From Dehalococcoidia bacterium (lineage in GTDB: Bacteria > Chloroflexota > Dehalococcoidia > DSTF01 > JALHUB01): 12,326 nucleotides of DNA. Below, one piece after another: positions 6,559-12,326 of the stretch. The stretch spans positions 1 to 12,326 of the forward strand of contig JALHUB010000223.1 of assembly GCA_022865685.1 (NCBI GenBank), given 5' to 3'. Under the pieces are notes generated by a model. It worked only from the letters and a program-made list of their open reading frames with translations. It ran no database searches and was not told where the DNA came from. A program made the position numbers and the translations under genes. The first letter of the stretch is position 1, and each line of letters begins with the position of its first letter.

Positions 6559-7209
6559 CTACTTCTTGACTACGCCCAAAGGCAGCAGGTCCTTGCCCCA
6601 GGTGTCGTTGACGATCAGCGCAAACGAGGCGTACAGGGCAGCGCCGGCAGTGAAGAGTCCTACATAGCCGGCGCTCTTCTGAATGGTGCTGTTGCCGGTG
6701 TGGTCACCCAGGGCCAGCAGGTAGAAGAGGATAGCCAGCGACGCGAAGACGACCATCAACGCCACCGATATCCTCATTGTGCCGACGAACATGTAGGTCG
6801 TGAAGATTCCCCAGCCAATCAGGAACACGGTCATCCCCGCTTCCGCCGACGTGGCAGGCAGAGCGCCGTTTATCTGCAATATCTTCATCACGGCGAAGGC
6901 CAGCCAGAATGCACCGAAGGAAGTGAAAGCGGTCGCTCCGAAAGTATTGTTCTTCTTGAACTCCCACATGCCGGCCAGCAACTGGGCAAGACCGCCGTAG
7001 AAGAGGCCAACGGGCAAGACCATTCCAATGTCAGAAGCGTTGATGATTTTTGCATTTACTACGTTGAGCAACAGCGTGGTCAGACCGAAGGCGGCGAGAC
7101 CCAGGGGAGCGGGGTTCGCAATCGTTTCGGTGACCGTAATGGCTTTGCCCTTTAGTCCCTCGACCTCTCGCTTCAGGGCTTCGAGTTTAGCCTCGATGTC
7201 GTTTGCCAC
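6559..7209 (-). CDS. GPR1/FUN34/YaaH (AceTr) family acetate/succinate transporter
   Basis: This 216-residue inner-membrane protein has the family signature NPAPLGL (32-38) at the start of the first membrane segment. About six hydrophobic helices follow, near 36-54, 62-82, 95-112, 125-143, 147-167 and 179-199. LFYGGLAQLLAGMWEFKKNN and TFGATAFTSFGAFWLAFA are strongly conserved in the family. Characterised members (E. coli SatP, yeast Ady2) move acetate or succinate, often with protons. The start codon is GTG at 7209, fixed by a perfect AGGAGGT 8 nt upstream. The first 25 residues (IEAKLEALKREVEGLK) look like a short amphipathic coiled coil, which is unusual for the family and could mediate oligomerisation. 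It has its own promoter and is separated from the upstream archaellin gene by a hairpin. It is not necessarily related to the thiolase 5 kb away. Confidence 0.92.
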   Translation of the reverse strand: MANDIEAKLEALKREVEGLKGKAITVTETIANPAPLGLAAFGLTTLLLNVVNAKIINASDIGMVLPVGLFYGGLAQLLAGMWEFKKNNTFGATAFTSFGAFWLAFAVMKILQINGALPATSAEAGMTVFLIGWGIFTTYMFVGTMRISVALMVVFASLAILFYLLALGDHTGNSTIQKSAGYVGLFTAGAALYASFALIVNDTWGKDLLPLGVVKK

Positions 7210-7252
7210 GTAAGAAACCTCCTATTTCCTGCTTCGCTTGCCGATTGGGTCT

Positions 7253-7282
7253 CGTATACCATGTCTCCTGTTTTTAAGTCTA
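7253..7282 (-). promoter_or_regulatory. candidate promoter of the acetate transporter gene
   Basis: On the minus strand TAGACT (7277-7282) and TATACG (7253-7258) are separated by 18 nt, each matching four of six consensus positions. The predicted leader is about 35-40 nt and contains the AGGAGGT site. Two copies of CGACGAGG (7288-7295 and 7312-7319) lie just upstream of the -35. Confidence 0.45.
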
Positions 7283-7366
7283 CTGGTCGACGAGGTGTAA
7301 TCACGTGGTCCCGACGAGGCAGGAAGCGCTTTCAAAGGGATCATTTGTGGGGGCATTCGGGGGATG

Positions 7367-7400
7367 ACTGGGCACCCGCTCTTTCGGGCGGGTGCCCAGT
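7367..7400 (-). terminator. perfect 12-bp hairpin after the archaellin gene
   Basis: ACTGGGCACCCG (7367-7378) and CGGGTGCCCAGT (7389-7400) form a perfect 12-bp stem with a 10-nt loop, about 70 nt past the archaellin stop codon. On the minus strand no T-run follows, so it is a putative rather than textbook terminator. It separates the archaellin transcript from the transporter promoter. The rest of the 263-bp gap (7210-7472) shows no gene. Confidence 0.6.
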
Positions 7401-7472
7401 TCTTGGCTCTATTGTGGGTTATCCTACGGCCGCGTCCGCCTGGTTTTCCCTGAACAGGAGGACAGTTGCTCC

Positions 7473-8045
7473 CTAATGAAGGTCAATCACCGTGTCCAGG
7501 CCGGCGGGTGTCGTCCTGGCGATGACCATTGTGCCACCGAGCGACGGCTTCACCTCCAGGGTGAAGGGCTGGTTTGCCGCCAACGTCTCCAGACTGACGT
7601 CGACGGTTATCTCCGCGAGCTCTCCCGCCTCCATCAGGTCATCGCCGTCGCCGACCAGCCAGTCGACTGTCCAGACCATGTTGGGGTTGTTGGTGTCGGA
7701 GTCGCGGTAGTCGATGACCACCTTGTTGCTGACGGCGAGGGGATCCAGGTTCACAGGCTCGCCGCCGGCCGCGTTGGCAAGGTCGAAGACGAGAGTCTCC
7801 ACGATCGTGCCATCGGTGTTGCCGATCACGCTGCCACGAAGTTCCAGCGTGCCCCTGGTCTTCTGCAGTCCCGAGTAGACCGCCTCCTTGCCCCGCTCAG
7901 CGCTAAACAGACCGGTGCTCAGCACGACGAACGCGAAGACGGTCGCCACGACTACGAAGGCGATCAATATGATGGCGGTCTCCAGACCGGTGATGCCTTC
8001 CTCTTCCCTTGTTGCCCGTTTCAGTAGCTTAAGTATTCTGCTCAT
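7473..8045 (-). CDS. archaellin (archaeal-type flagellin) / archaeal-pilin-like protein
   Basis: This 190-residue protein has an archaellin-type (class III) signal peptide: a positively charged start (MSRILKLLKRATREEEG) ending at Gly17, then the hydrophobic helix ITGLETAIILIAFVVVATVF. A conserved helix continuation follows (LSTGLFSAERGKEAVYSGL and TRGTLELRGSVIGN). The C-terminal part is a beta-rich outer domain with GDGDDLMEAGELAEITVDV and FTLEVKP...IARTTPAGLD, both features I associate with archaellins. Cleavage after Gly17 would leave Ile at +1 and Glu22 at +5, as in type IV pilins. In archaea such subunits form the archaellum filament after a preflagellin peptidase removes the leader. AAGGAGGG 5 nt before the ATG fixes the start. 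No archaellum motor, ATPase or peptidase gene is adjacent, so an adhesive pilus is an alternative. Family membership is fairly certain; filament function is inferred. Confidence 0.85.
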   Translation of the reverse strand: MSRILKLLKRATREEEGITGLETAIILIAFVVVATVFAFVVLSTGLFSAERGKEAVYSGLQKTRGTLELRGSVIGNTDGTIVETLVFDLANAAGGEPVNLDPLAVSNKVVIDYRDSDTNNPNMVWTVDWLVGDGDDLMEAGELAEITVDVSLETLAANQPFTLEVKPSLGGTMVIARTTPAGLDTVIDLH

Positions 8046-8140
8046 TCACTCCCTCCTTATTCGGAGCAGGGCCCGGTGCGACGCGGCCCACCTCCCGCCT
8101 GCTGGGGCGGGACTTGCGGCGACCATCCTCCTGGCCGCCG
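8046..8140 (-). other. structured GC-rich leader upstream of the archaellin gene
   Basis: Read on the minus strand, three stems follow each other up to the ribosome-binding site. The first is 8 bp (8133-8140 with 8117-8124). The second is 7 bp, GGCGGGA with TCCCGCC on the plus strand (8106-8112 with 8093-8099). The third can form either GGTG/CACC (8075-8078 with 8089-8092) or GGGCC/GGCCC pairing. CTCC just upstream can also pair with the GGAG of the ribosome-binding site. This suggests a regulatory 5' leader, but it matches no riboswitch class I can recognise. Transcription of this stretch is assumed; I see no clear promoter. Confidence 0.4.
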
Positions 8141-8193
8141 TTCCAACCGTTTGGGGTCTATCTGTGTGTCGATACTCAGGAGGGCTGGATGAA

Positions 8194-8207
8194 GGGTGTC
8201 TGCACCC
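8194..8207 (-). terminator. weak hairpin after the suf operon
   Basis: GGGTG (8194-8198) and CACCC (8203-8207) form a 5-bp stem with a 4-nt loop, about 57 nt after the last suf stop codon, followed on the minus strand by TTCATCC. Nearby GGGGTAACCCC (about 8221-8230) is another short palindrome. One of these probably helps end the suf transcript, but neither is strong. Confidence 0.35.
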
Positions 8208-8263
8208 GACTTAACTTGGGGGGTAACCCCTCAATGGATTCGAGGGGGAGGAATTAGATTCGG

Positions 8264-8569
8264 CTACCAGATGCCAAGTTCGATCCTCGCGTCTTCGCTG
8301 GCCATCGTGCGCGGGTCCCAGGGCGGGTCGAAGGTGAGCGATAGATCTACTTCACGCACGCCGGGCACATCCAGCGCGGCCGCGCGAATCTGTTCCGCGA
8401 TGACCGGCGCCAGGGGACAGGCCGGGCTGGTGAGCGTATAGGTGACGCGCACAGCGGCGCCGTCGATTTCGATCGCGTAGATGAGCCCCAGGTCGACGAC
8501 GCTGAGCCGCATCTCGGGGTCGAGCACATCCCGCAGGCGCTCGCGGACCACGTCCTCGGAGAAGAACAC
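8264..8569 (-). CDS. sufT: SufT-like DUF59/MIP18-family iron-sulfur maturation protein
   Basis: This 101-residue single-domain protein has the DUF59 pattern: DPEM and VDLGLIY (25-31), Cys51 in TSPACPLAPVI, and the FDPPWDP stretch near the end. DUF59 proteins such as SufT act as accessory factors in maturing or delivering iron-sulfur clusters. The frame is open further upstream, but that part is an arginine/proline-rich shadow of sufU. I chose the GTG at 8569 because AGGAGGG lies 6 nt before it and it follows the sufU stop codon after 2 nt. This makes it the last gene of the suf operon, the place where sufT is found in several bacteria. PaaD-like DUF59 proteins are an alternative family match, but the operon context favours SufT. 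Confidence 0.88.
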   Translation of the reverse strand: MFFSEDVVRERLRDVLDPEMRLSVVDLGLIYAIEIDGAAVRVTYTLTSPACPLAPVIAEQIRAAALDVPGVREVDLSLTFDPPWDPRTMASEDARIELGIW

Positions 8570-8571
8570 GG

Positions 8572-9033
8572 CTAGCCCTCCTCTTGAGCCTCGCCGCGGC
8601 GGCCGAGCAAGTCGAGGAGGGCGTGCCAGGCAAGAGTCGCGCACTTCACACGCACGGGGTACTTGGCCACGCCGGTGAACGCTTCCAGGTCGCCGAGCCC
8701 GTCCGAAGGCTGGAAGTCGGGGTCGGTCATCATGCGGGCGAAGGTGTCGATGAGCGAGCGCGCCTCCGCAACCGTTCTCCCCTTCACCGCCTCCGTCATC
8801 ATGGAGGCAGAGGCCTGGCTCAACGAGCAGCCGCGGCCTTCGAAGCCAACGTCGGCCATGACCTCGCCGTTGAAGTGCACTTCTACGGCAATCTCGTCGC
8901 CGCAGAGCGGGTTGAAGCCCTCACCGACGACCTTCGGCTCGGCGACAGGACGGCGGTTCCGCGGCCGTCGGTAGTGGTCGAGGATCAGGTCTTTGTATAG
9001 CTCGTCAAGCTCTGGTTCGGGCGTCGATGACAT
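8572..9033 (-). CDS. sufU: SufU, zinc-dependent sulfur transfer protein
   Basis: This 153-residue protein receives sulfur from the cysteine desulfurase SufS for iron-sulfur assembly. The SufU ligand set is complete: Cys44 and Asp46 in NPLCGDEI, Cys69 in GRGCSLSQASASMM, and Cys131 in VKCATLAWHAL. The Zn site and the insertion before the third Cys separate it from IscU scaffolds. I chose the ATG at 9033 because MSSTPEPELDELYKDLILDHY is a typical SufU N-terminus and AGGT lies about 9 nt upstream; the longer open frame is a shadow of sufS. The start overlaps the 3' end of sufS by 29 nt, so translation is probably coupled. It sits between its partner sufS and the SufT-like gene. Confidence 0.93.
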   Translation of the reverse strand: MSSTPEPELDELYKDLILDHYRRPRNRRPVAEPKVVGEGFNPLCGDEIAVEVHFNGEVMADVGFEGRGCSLSQASASMMTEAVKGRTVAEARSLIDTFARMMTDPDFQPSDGLGDLEAFTGVAKYPVRVKCATLAWHALLDLLGRRGEAQEEG

Positions 9034-10252
9034 CGCCGAAAAACCTCGCCGCTTCTTGAATTCCCTCCGCCAGGACGTCGATTTCCTCGCGGCGGTTGTA
9101 GACGTACAAGCTGGCGCGCGCTGTCGCCGGGACACCCAGCCGGTTCATAAGGGGCTGCGCGCAGTGGTGACCGGCGCGAATCGCGATGCCGTAGCTATCC
9201 AGGACGGTTCCCAGGTCGTGGGGGTGAAGCTCCCCGTAGTTGAAGGAGATGGCGCAGCCGCGGTCAGAGGGGTCGCGCGGTCCGTACAGCTTCAAGTTCG
9301 GTATCTGCGACAGCACGTCTAACGCGTACGTCGTCAGCGCTTCGTCGTGGCGGCGCACCGCGTCCATCCCGATCCCCTCGAGATAATCGATGGCGGCGCC
9401 GAAAGCGATAACGTCGGCGATGTTAGGCGTTCCCGCCTCGAAGCGCCACGGGAGTTCGTTCCAGGTAGTCTCTTCCAGGGTTACCTTGCTGATCATGTGA
9501 CCGCCGGTCAAGAAGGGTGTCATATCGTCAAGGACGCTACGCCGCACGTAGAGCACGCCTACGCCGGTGGGCCCGAGCATCTTGTGTCCGGAGAAGGCGA
9601 GGAAATCGCAGTCCAGGTCCTGAACGTCGACGGGCATGTGCGCCACGCTCTGCGCACCGTCGACGAGGACGAGGGCGCCGTGCCGGTGCGCGGCGTTCGC
9701 TATCTCGCGCACGGGGTTGATGGTGCCCAGCGCGTTCGACATCTGGGTCAGGGCCACTAGCCGCGTCTTCTCGCCGATAAGCTCTCGCCAGTCGTCGCGC
9801 AGCCGGCCTTCGTCGTCGATGTCGACGAAGCGGAGGACGGCGCCGGTCTCCTTCGCCAGTACCTGCCAGGGCACAATGTTGCTGTGGTGCTCCATGACCG
9901 TGAGGACGATCTCATCGCCGGCGCGGATGTGCGTGCGCCCCCAGGCGTATGCGACGAGGTTTATCGACTCCGTCGCGTTTCGCGTGAAGATGATGCTTAC
10001 TTTGTCCGGCGCGTTGATGAAGCGCCGCACCTTCTCGCGGACCTCTTCATAGCGCGCGGTCGCCTCCTCGGCGAGGGTGTGCAGGCCGCGATGGATGTTG
10101 GCGTTGTAACGCTCGTAGTACTCGACGAGGGCGTCGATGACGGCCAGTGGCTTCTGGCTGGTGGCGGCGTTGTCCAGGTAGACCAGCGGCTTGCCGTGGA
10201 CCGTGCGCTGCAATATGGGGAAGTCCTTTCTTATAGATTCGACGTCAAACAT
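9005..10252 (-). CDS. sufS: SufS cysteine desulfurase
   Basis: This 415-residue PLP enzyme converts cysteine to alanine and carries the sulfur as a persulfide. PLP-binding Lys224 lies in FSGHKMLGPTG, with Asp198 (VDGAQ) and the stacking His pair 122-123 (MEHHSN). The persulfide Cys364 is in RAGHHCAQPLM, followed by the group II (SufS) ending LGVPATARASLYVYN. Length is normal. A GTG lies one codon earlier, but the ATG at 10252 is preferred because AGGAGGG sits 4 nt before it. The start overlaps the end of the Rieske gene by 8 nt and the end overlaps sufU by 29 nt, so these three genes are tightly coupled. The adjacent SufU is its expected acceptor. Confidence 0.95.
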   Translation of the reverse strand: MFDVESIRKDFPILQRTVHGKPLVYLDNAATSQKPLAVIDALVEYYERYNANIHRGLHTLAEEATARYEEVREKVRRFINAPDKVSIIFTRNATESINLVAYAWGRTHIRAGDEIVLTVMEHHSNIVPWQVLAKETGAVLRFVDIDDEGRLRDDWRELIGEKTRLVALTQMSNALGTINPVREIANAAHRHGALVLVDGAQSVAHMPVDVQDLDCDFLAFSGHKMLGPTGVGVLYVRRSVLDDMTPFLTGGHMISKVTLEETTWNELPWRFEAGTPNIADVIAFGAAIDYLEGIGMDAVRRHDEALTTYALDVLSQIPNLKLYGPRDPSDRGCAISFNYGELHPHDLGTVLDSYGIAIRAGHHCAQPLMNRLGVPATARASLYVYNRREEIDVLAEGIQEAARFFGDVIDARTRA

Positions 10253-10571
10253 CACGCCCTCCTTCGAGGGACACCCTCACGTCGCCACCGGCCACCTCGA
10301 CAGCATAGGTGCGAACGGGCAAGACAGCCGGTAGCACCACCGCACGGCCGCTGCGCACGTCGAAGCGGGCGCCGTGGCGCGGGCACTCGATCTGGCCGTC
10401 GCAGAGCTTGCCGCTGCCGAGCGGGCCGCCGTCGTGCGTGCACACGTCGTCGACGGCGTAGTAATCGCCATCGACGTTGCAGACGGCTATCCGCCGGCCA
10501 TCGATCTCCACGGCTTTCACGCTCCCCGGAGGAACGTCCCCGGTCTCCGCGGCTTTCACGAAATCCGGCAT
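10245..10571 (-). CDS. Rieske [2Fe-2S] ferredoxin within the suf operon
   Basis: This 108-residue protein is a stand-alone Rieske domain. The cluster ligands are all present: Cys44 and His46 in CTHDGGPLGSG, and Cys63 and His66 in CPRHGARFD. There is no signal peptide, so it is cytoplasmic. It resembles ferredoxin components of aromatic-ring dioxygenases, which is how such proteins are often annotated, but no oxygenase is nearby. It sits between sufD and sufS, with 2 nt after the sufD stop and an 8-nt overlap into sufS, which argues for a role in the SUF system, perhaps electron supply. Similar Rieske genes in suf operons are known from Actinobacteria, from memory. The role is not established. 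GAAGGTGG about 9 nt upstream supports the ATG. Confidence 0.92.
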   Translation of the reverse strand: MPDFVKAAETGDVPPGSVKAVEIDGRRIAVCNVDGDYYAVDDVCTHDGGPLGSGKLCDGQIECPRHGARFDVRSGRAVVLPAVLPVRTYAVEVAGGDVRVSLEGGRDV

Positions 10572-10573
10572 CG

Positions 10574-11887
10574 CTAGGCCACCTTCGCCAGCAGCCGGCG
10601 CTCCAGCGCGCGGCCGATGCCGTCGTTAGCGCTGACCGGTGTCAGGCGCTCCAGCCCTTGCCGTAAGAAGCCATCGACGATTGCCTGCGTCGCGTCCTGG
10701 CGGGTAAGGCCGCGCGACATCATGTAATAGAGCTGCTCCTCGTCGACGGAGCTGATGGTGGCGCCGTGGCTGCATCGCGTCACGTCGTGCGCCTCAATCT
10801 CGAGGACGGGGATTTGCGCTACGCGGGCGCTTTCACCTAGGAGGAGGTTCTGGCTGCTCTGGTTGGCATCGCTCTCGGCGGCGCCCCTGCGAATGCGCGT
10901 CAGGCCGTTCCACACAAGGCGGGCGCCGTCTTTCAGCACGGACTTGAAGAGGAGATCGCTGGTGGTATTCGCCGCCCGATGGTCCTGTACCGTCGCGTAG
11001 TTCATGTGCTGCTCGCCGCCGGCCAGGAAGAGACCGACGATGTTCGCGCTCGCGCCCGGCGCCGATAGCACCGCTTCCACGTTCGCTTTCGCGGAGCGAC
11101 TCCCGCTGCCGATAAGCCCGATCTCCAGCCGGCTGTCGGCGCCCAGCACCGCGCGGATCGTCGAGAAGCTGTTCACGTTCTTGCCCCAGTCCTGCACGCC
11201 GATGTAGCGCACGGTCGCGCCGTCACGCACGAGGAGCTCGACGACGGCGCTGCTCAGGCCCGGCCGGACGTCGTCGTGCGAGGCGTGCTCTTCGATAAGG
11301 GTGACGCTGCTCCCCTCTTCGGCGACGATGAGCGTGTGCGGGAAGACGGCGACGCCGCCGCTGCGGCTCAGGCCCACGGCGGCGTGAAGCGGGACGCTTA
11401 TCTGAGCACCAGCGGGGACGTATAGGAGGACGCCGCCCCGCCAGAGCGCGGCGTGTAGCGCGACGAACTTCCAAGAAATCGGCTGCACGGCCTCCGTCAT
11501 GAAATACGGCCGTAAAAGCTCGGGATGCTCTCTGGCCGCGGCGTGCAGGTCGCTGAAGACGATCCCCTGTCGTTCCAGGTCCGCCGCCAGCCTGCGACTA
11601 ATCGTCACGCCGTCTCGCTGATCGATCTCGCCCGCGTAGCCGTCACGCCCGCGGCGTCGCGGCGCAGGCAGGTTTGTGACCGCACCCGGAAACAGCCGCA
11701 CGCCTTCCAGGCTGAGGGCGCTGCGATCGGTCCGGCGCCACTCTTCTTCCTCGCCGCTGGGCGGCAGTATGTCTTCGTACAGGCGCCAGGCCTTGAGGCG
11801 GTGCTGCAAGAGCCAGATTGGCTCTTCGTGACGGGCCGAAAGCTCCTCGATGGCCTGCCGCTTTCGAAGCGATACGGAGTCAAGCAT
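10574..11887 (-). CDS. sufD: SufD, iron-sulfur assembly scaffold subunit
   Basis: This 437-residue protein is the SufD partner of SufB in the SufBC2D cluster-assembly scaffold. Residues about 1-130 form the variable N-terminal helical region. The beta-helix core follows (WKFVALHAALWRGGVLLYVP, then HTLIVAEEGSSVTLIEE), and the C-terminal helices contain Cys372 and His374 in CSHGATISSVDEEQLYYMMS. The His corresponds to the conserved SufD His that, with a SufB Cys, forms the nascent-cluster site. The length and poor conservation of the N-terminus fit SufD rather than SufB. Five nt separate it from the sufB stop, and its own stop is 2 nt before the Rieske start. Its ribosome-binding site is weak (GAAGGGG about 15 nt upstream), so it may depend on translation of sufB. 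Confidence 0.93.
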   Translation of the reverse strand: MLDSVSLRKRQAIEELSARHEEPIWLLQHRLKAWRLYEDILPPSGEEEEWRRTDRSALSLEGVRLFPGAVTNLPAPRRRGRDGYAGEIDQRDGVTISRRLAADLERQGIVFSDLHAAAREHPELLRPYFMTEAVQPISWKFVALHAALWRGGVLLYVPAGAQISVPLHAAVGLSRSGGVAVFPHTLIVAEEGSSVTLIEEHASHDDVRPGLSSAVVELLVRDGATVRYIGVQDWGKNVNSFSTIRAVLGADSRLEIGLIGSGSRSAKANVEAVLSAPGASANIVGLFLAGGEQHMNYATVQDHRAANTTSDLLFKSVLKDGARLVWNGLTRIRRGAAESDANQSSQNLLLGESARVAQIPVLEIEAHDVTRCSHGATISSVDEEQLYYMMSRGLTRQDATQAIVDGFLRQGLERLTPVSANDGIGRALERRLLAKVA

Positions 11888-11892
11888 CGTCG

Positions 11893-12326
11893 TTATCCGA
11901 TTGCCCCTTCGAGTTGGAGCTCGATGAGGCGGTTCAATTCTACGGCGTACTCCATGGGCAGCTCTTTGACGATCGGCTCCACGAAGCCGTTGACTATCAT
12001 CTTCGTCGCCTCCTGCTCGTCGATGCCGCGACTCTGTAGGTAAAAGAGTTGCTCCTCGCTGACCTTGCTCACGCTCGCCTCGTGGCTAACGCTGGAATCG
12101 CGCTCGTCGATCTCCATCGTCGGATAGGTGTCGGAGCGCGAGTCTTCATCGAGGAGGAGGGCGTCGCAACGGACACTGGAGCGCATACCCTTCGCGCCGC
12201 GATACGCCCGCACCAGGCCGCGGTAGCTGGCCCGTCCGCCGTCCTTGCTGACGGACTTCGACGTTATGACCGAGGTGGTGTAGGGCGCGGCATGGACGGC
12301 CTTGGCGCCGGCGTCCTGGTGCTGCC
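11893..12326 (-). CDS. sufB: SufB, iron-sulfur scaffold subunit (C-terminal part only)
   Basis: The reading frame runs off the right edge of the window, so the start and roughly the first two thirds are missing; about 144 codons are seen. Reading from the edge, QHQDAGAKAVHAAPYTTS, then VSKDGGRASYRGLVRAYRG, is a near-perfect SufB match. The conserved Cys in SSVRCDALLLDEDSRSDTYP corresponds to the SufB sulfur-accepting Cys (Cys405 in E. coli), and HEASVSKVSEEQLFYLQSRG contains the neighbouring His-Glu pair. It ends KELPMEYAVELNRLIELQLEG, typical of SufB. A GTG at 12213 is internal, not the start. It is the first visible gene of the suf operon; sufC or sufR may precede it outside the window. Confidence 0.96.
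   Translation of the reverse strand, partial: QHQDAGAKAVHAAPYTTSVITSKSVSKDGGRASYRGLVRAYRGAKGMRSSVRCDALLLDEDSRSDTYPTMEIDERDSSVSHEASVSKVSEEQLFYLQSRGIDEQEATKMIVNGFVEPIVKELPMEYAVELNRLIELQLEGAIG

Noticed and set aside
8046..8263. Confident c-di-GMP riboswitch call in the archaellin leader
   Set aside because: The stems are real, but the conserved core bases of the known classes could not be matched by eye.
8570..8644. Upstream extension of the SufT-like protein to an ATG at 8644
   Set aside because: The added residues are a proline/arginine shadow of sufU; the GTG at 8569 has an ideal AGGAGGG.
9034..9135. Upstream extension of SufU to 9135
   Set aside because: The extra residues are a shadow of sufS; the SufU family start matches the ATG at 9033.
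1..12326. tRNA genes, CRISPR arrays, insertion sequences, phage attachment sites
   Set aside because: No cloverleaf-like segment, no regularly spaced repeats, no transposase or integrase and no long terminal inverted repeats were seen.

Overview
The window looks like bacterial chromosomal DNA of high G+C (about 60% or more by eye). Bacterial traits are strong Shine-Dalgarno sequences, sigma70-like promoters with 17-18 nt spacers, ATG/GTG starts and a SufS/SufU/SufB/SufD iron-sulfur operon. Two genes belong to families best known from archaea: an NrpR-type nitrogen regulator and an archaellin. From memory, that combination in a high-GC bacterium is best matched by Chloroflexota (Dehalococcoidia/SAR202-like lineages). 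This placement is an inference; no marker gene proves it.

Layout. (1) 35-1267, minus: an SCP-x-type thiolase, divergent from an AraC-family regulator (1419-2267, plus) across a 151-bp shared control region. (2) 2452-4833, plus: a glutamate dehydrogenase followed by an NrpR-like regulator, each with its own good promoter. A perfect 9-bp-arm palindrome overlaps the -35 of the gdh promoter. This is a nitrogen-assimilation module with a candidate 2-oxoglutarate-sensing regulator beside the enzyme that consumes or makes 2-oxoglutarate. (3) 4934-6348, plus: an SDR oxidoreductase and a UspA-family stress protein. (4) 6349-6558: a convergent gap holding two strong hairpins. (5) 6559-8045, minus: a GPR1/FUN34/YaaH acetate/succinate transporter, then an archaellin preceded by a highly structured, GC-rich leader. 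(6) 8264-12326, minus: a tightly packed suf operon, in transcription order sufB (cut by the window edge), sufD, a Rieske ferredoxin, sufS, sufU and a SufT-like DUF59 protein. Gene junctions are 2-5 nt gaps or short overlaps, so it is almost certainly one transcript. No sufC is visible; it may lie upstream, outside the window.

The most interesting points are the solitary archaellin with a type IV pilin-like Glu at +5 in a bacterial setting, its structured leader, and the gdh-nrpR pair with its palindrome. I found no tRNA, rRNA, CRISPR array, insertion sequence or attachment site. No gene-free stretch exceeds about 265 bp.
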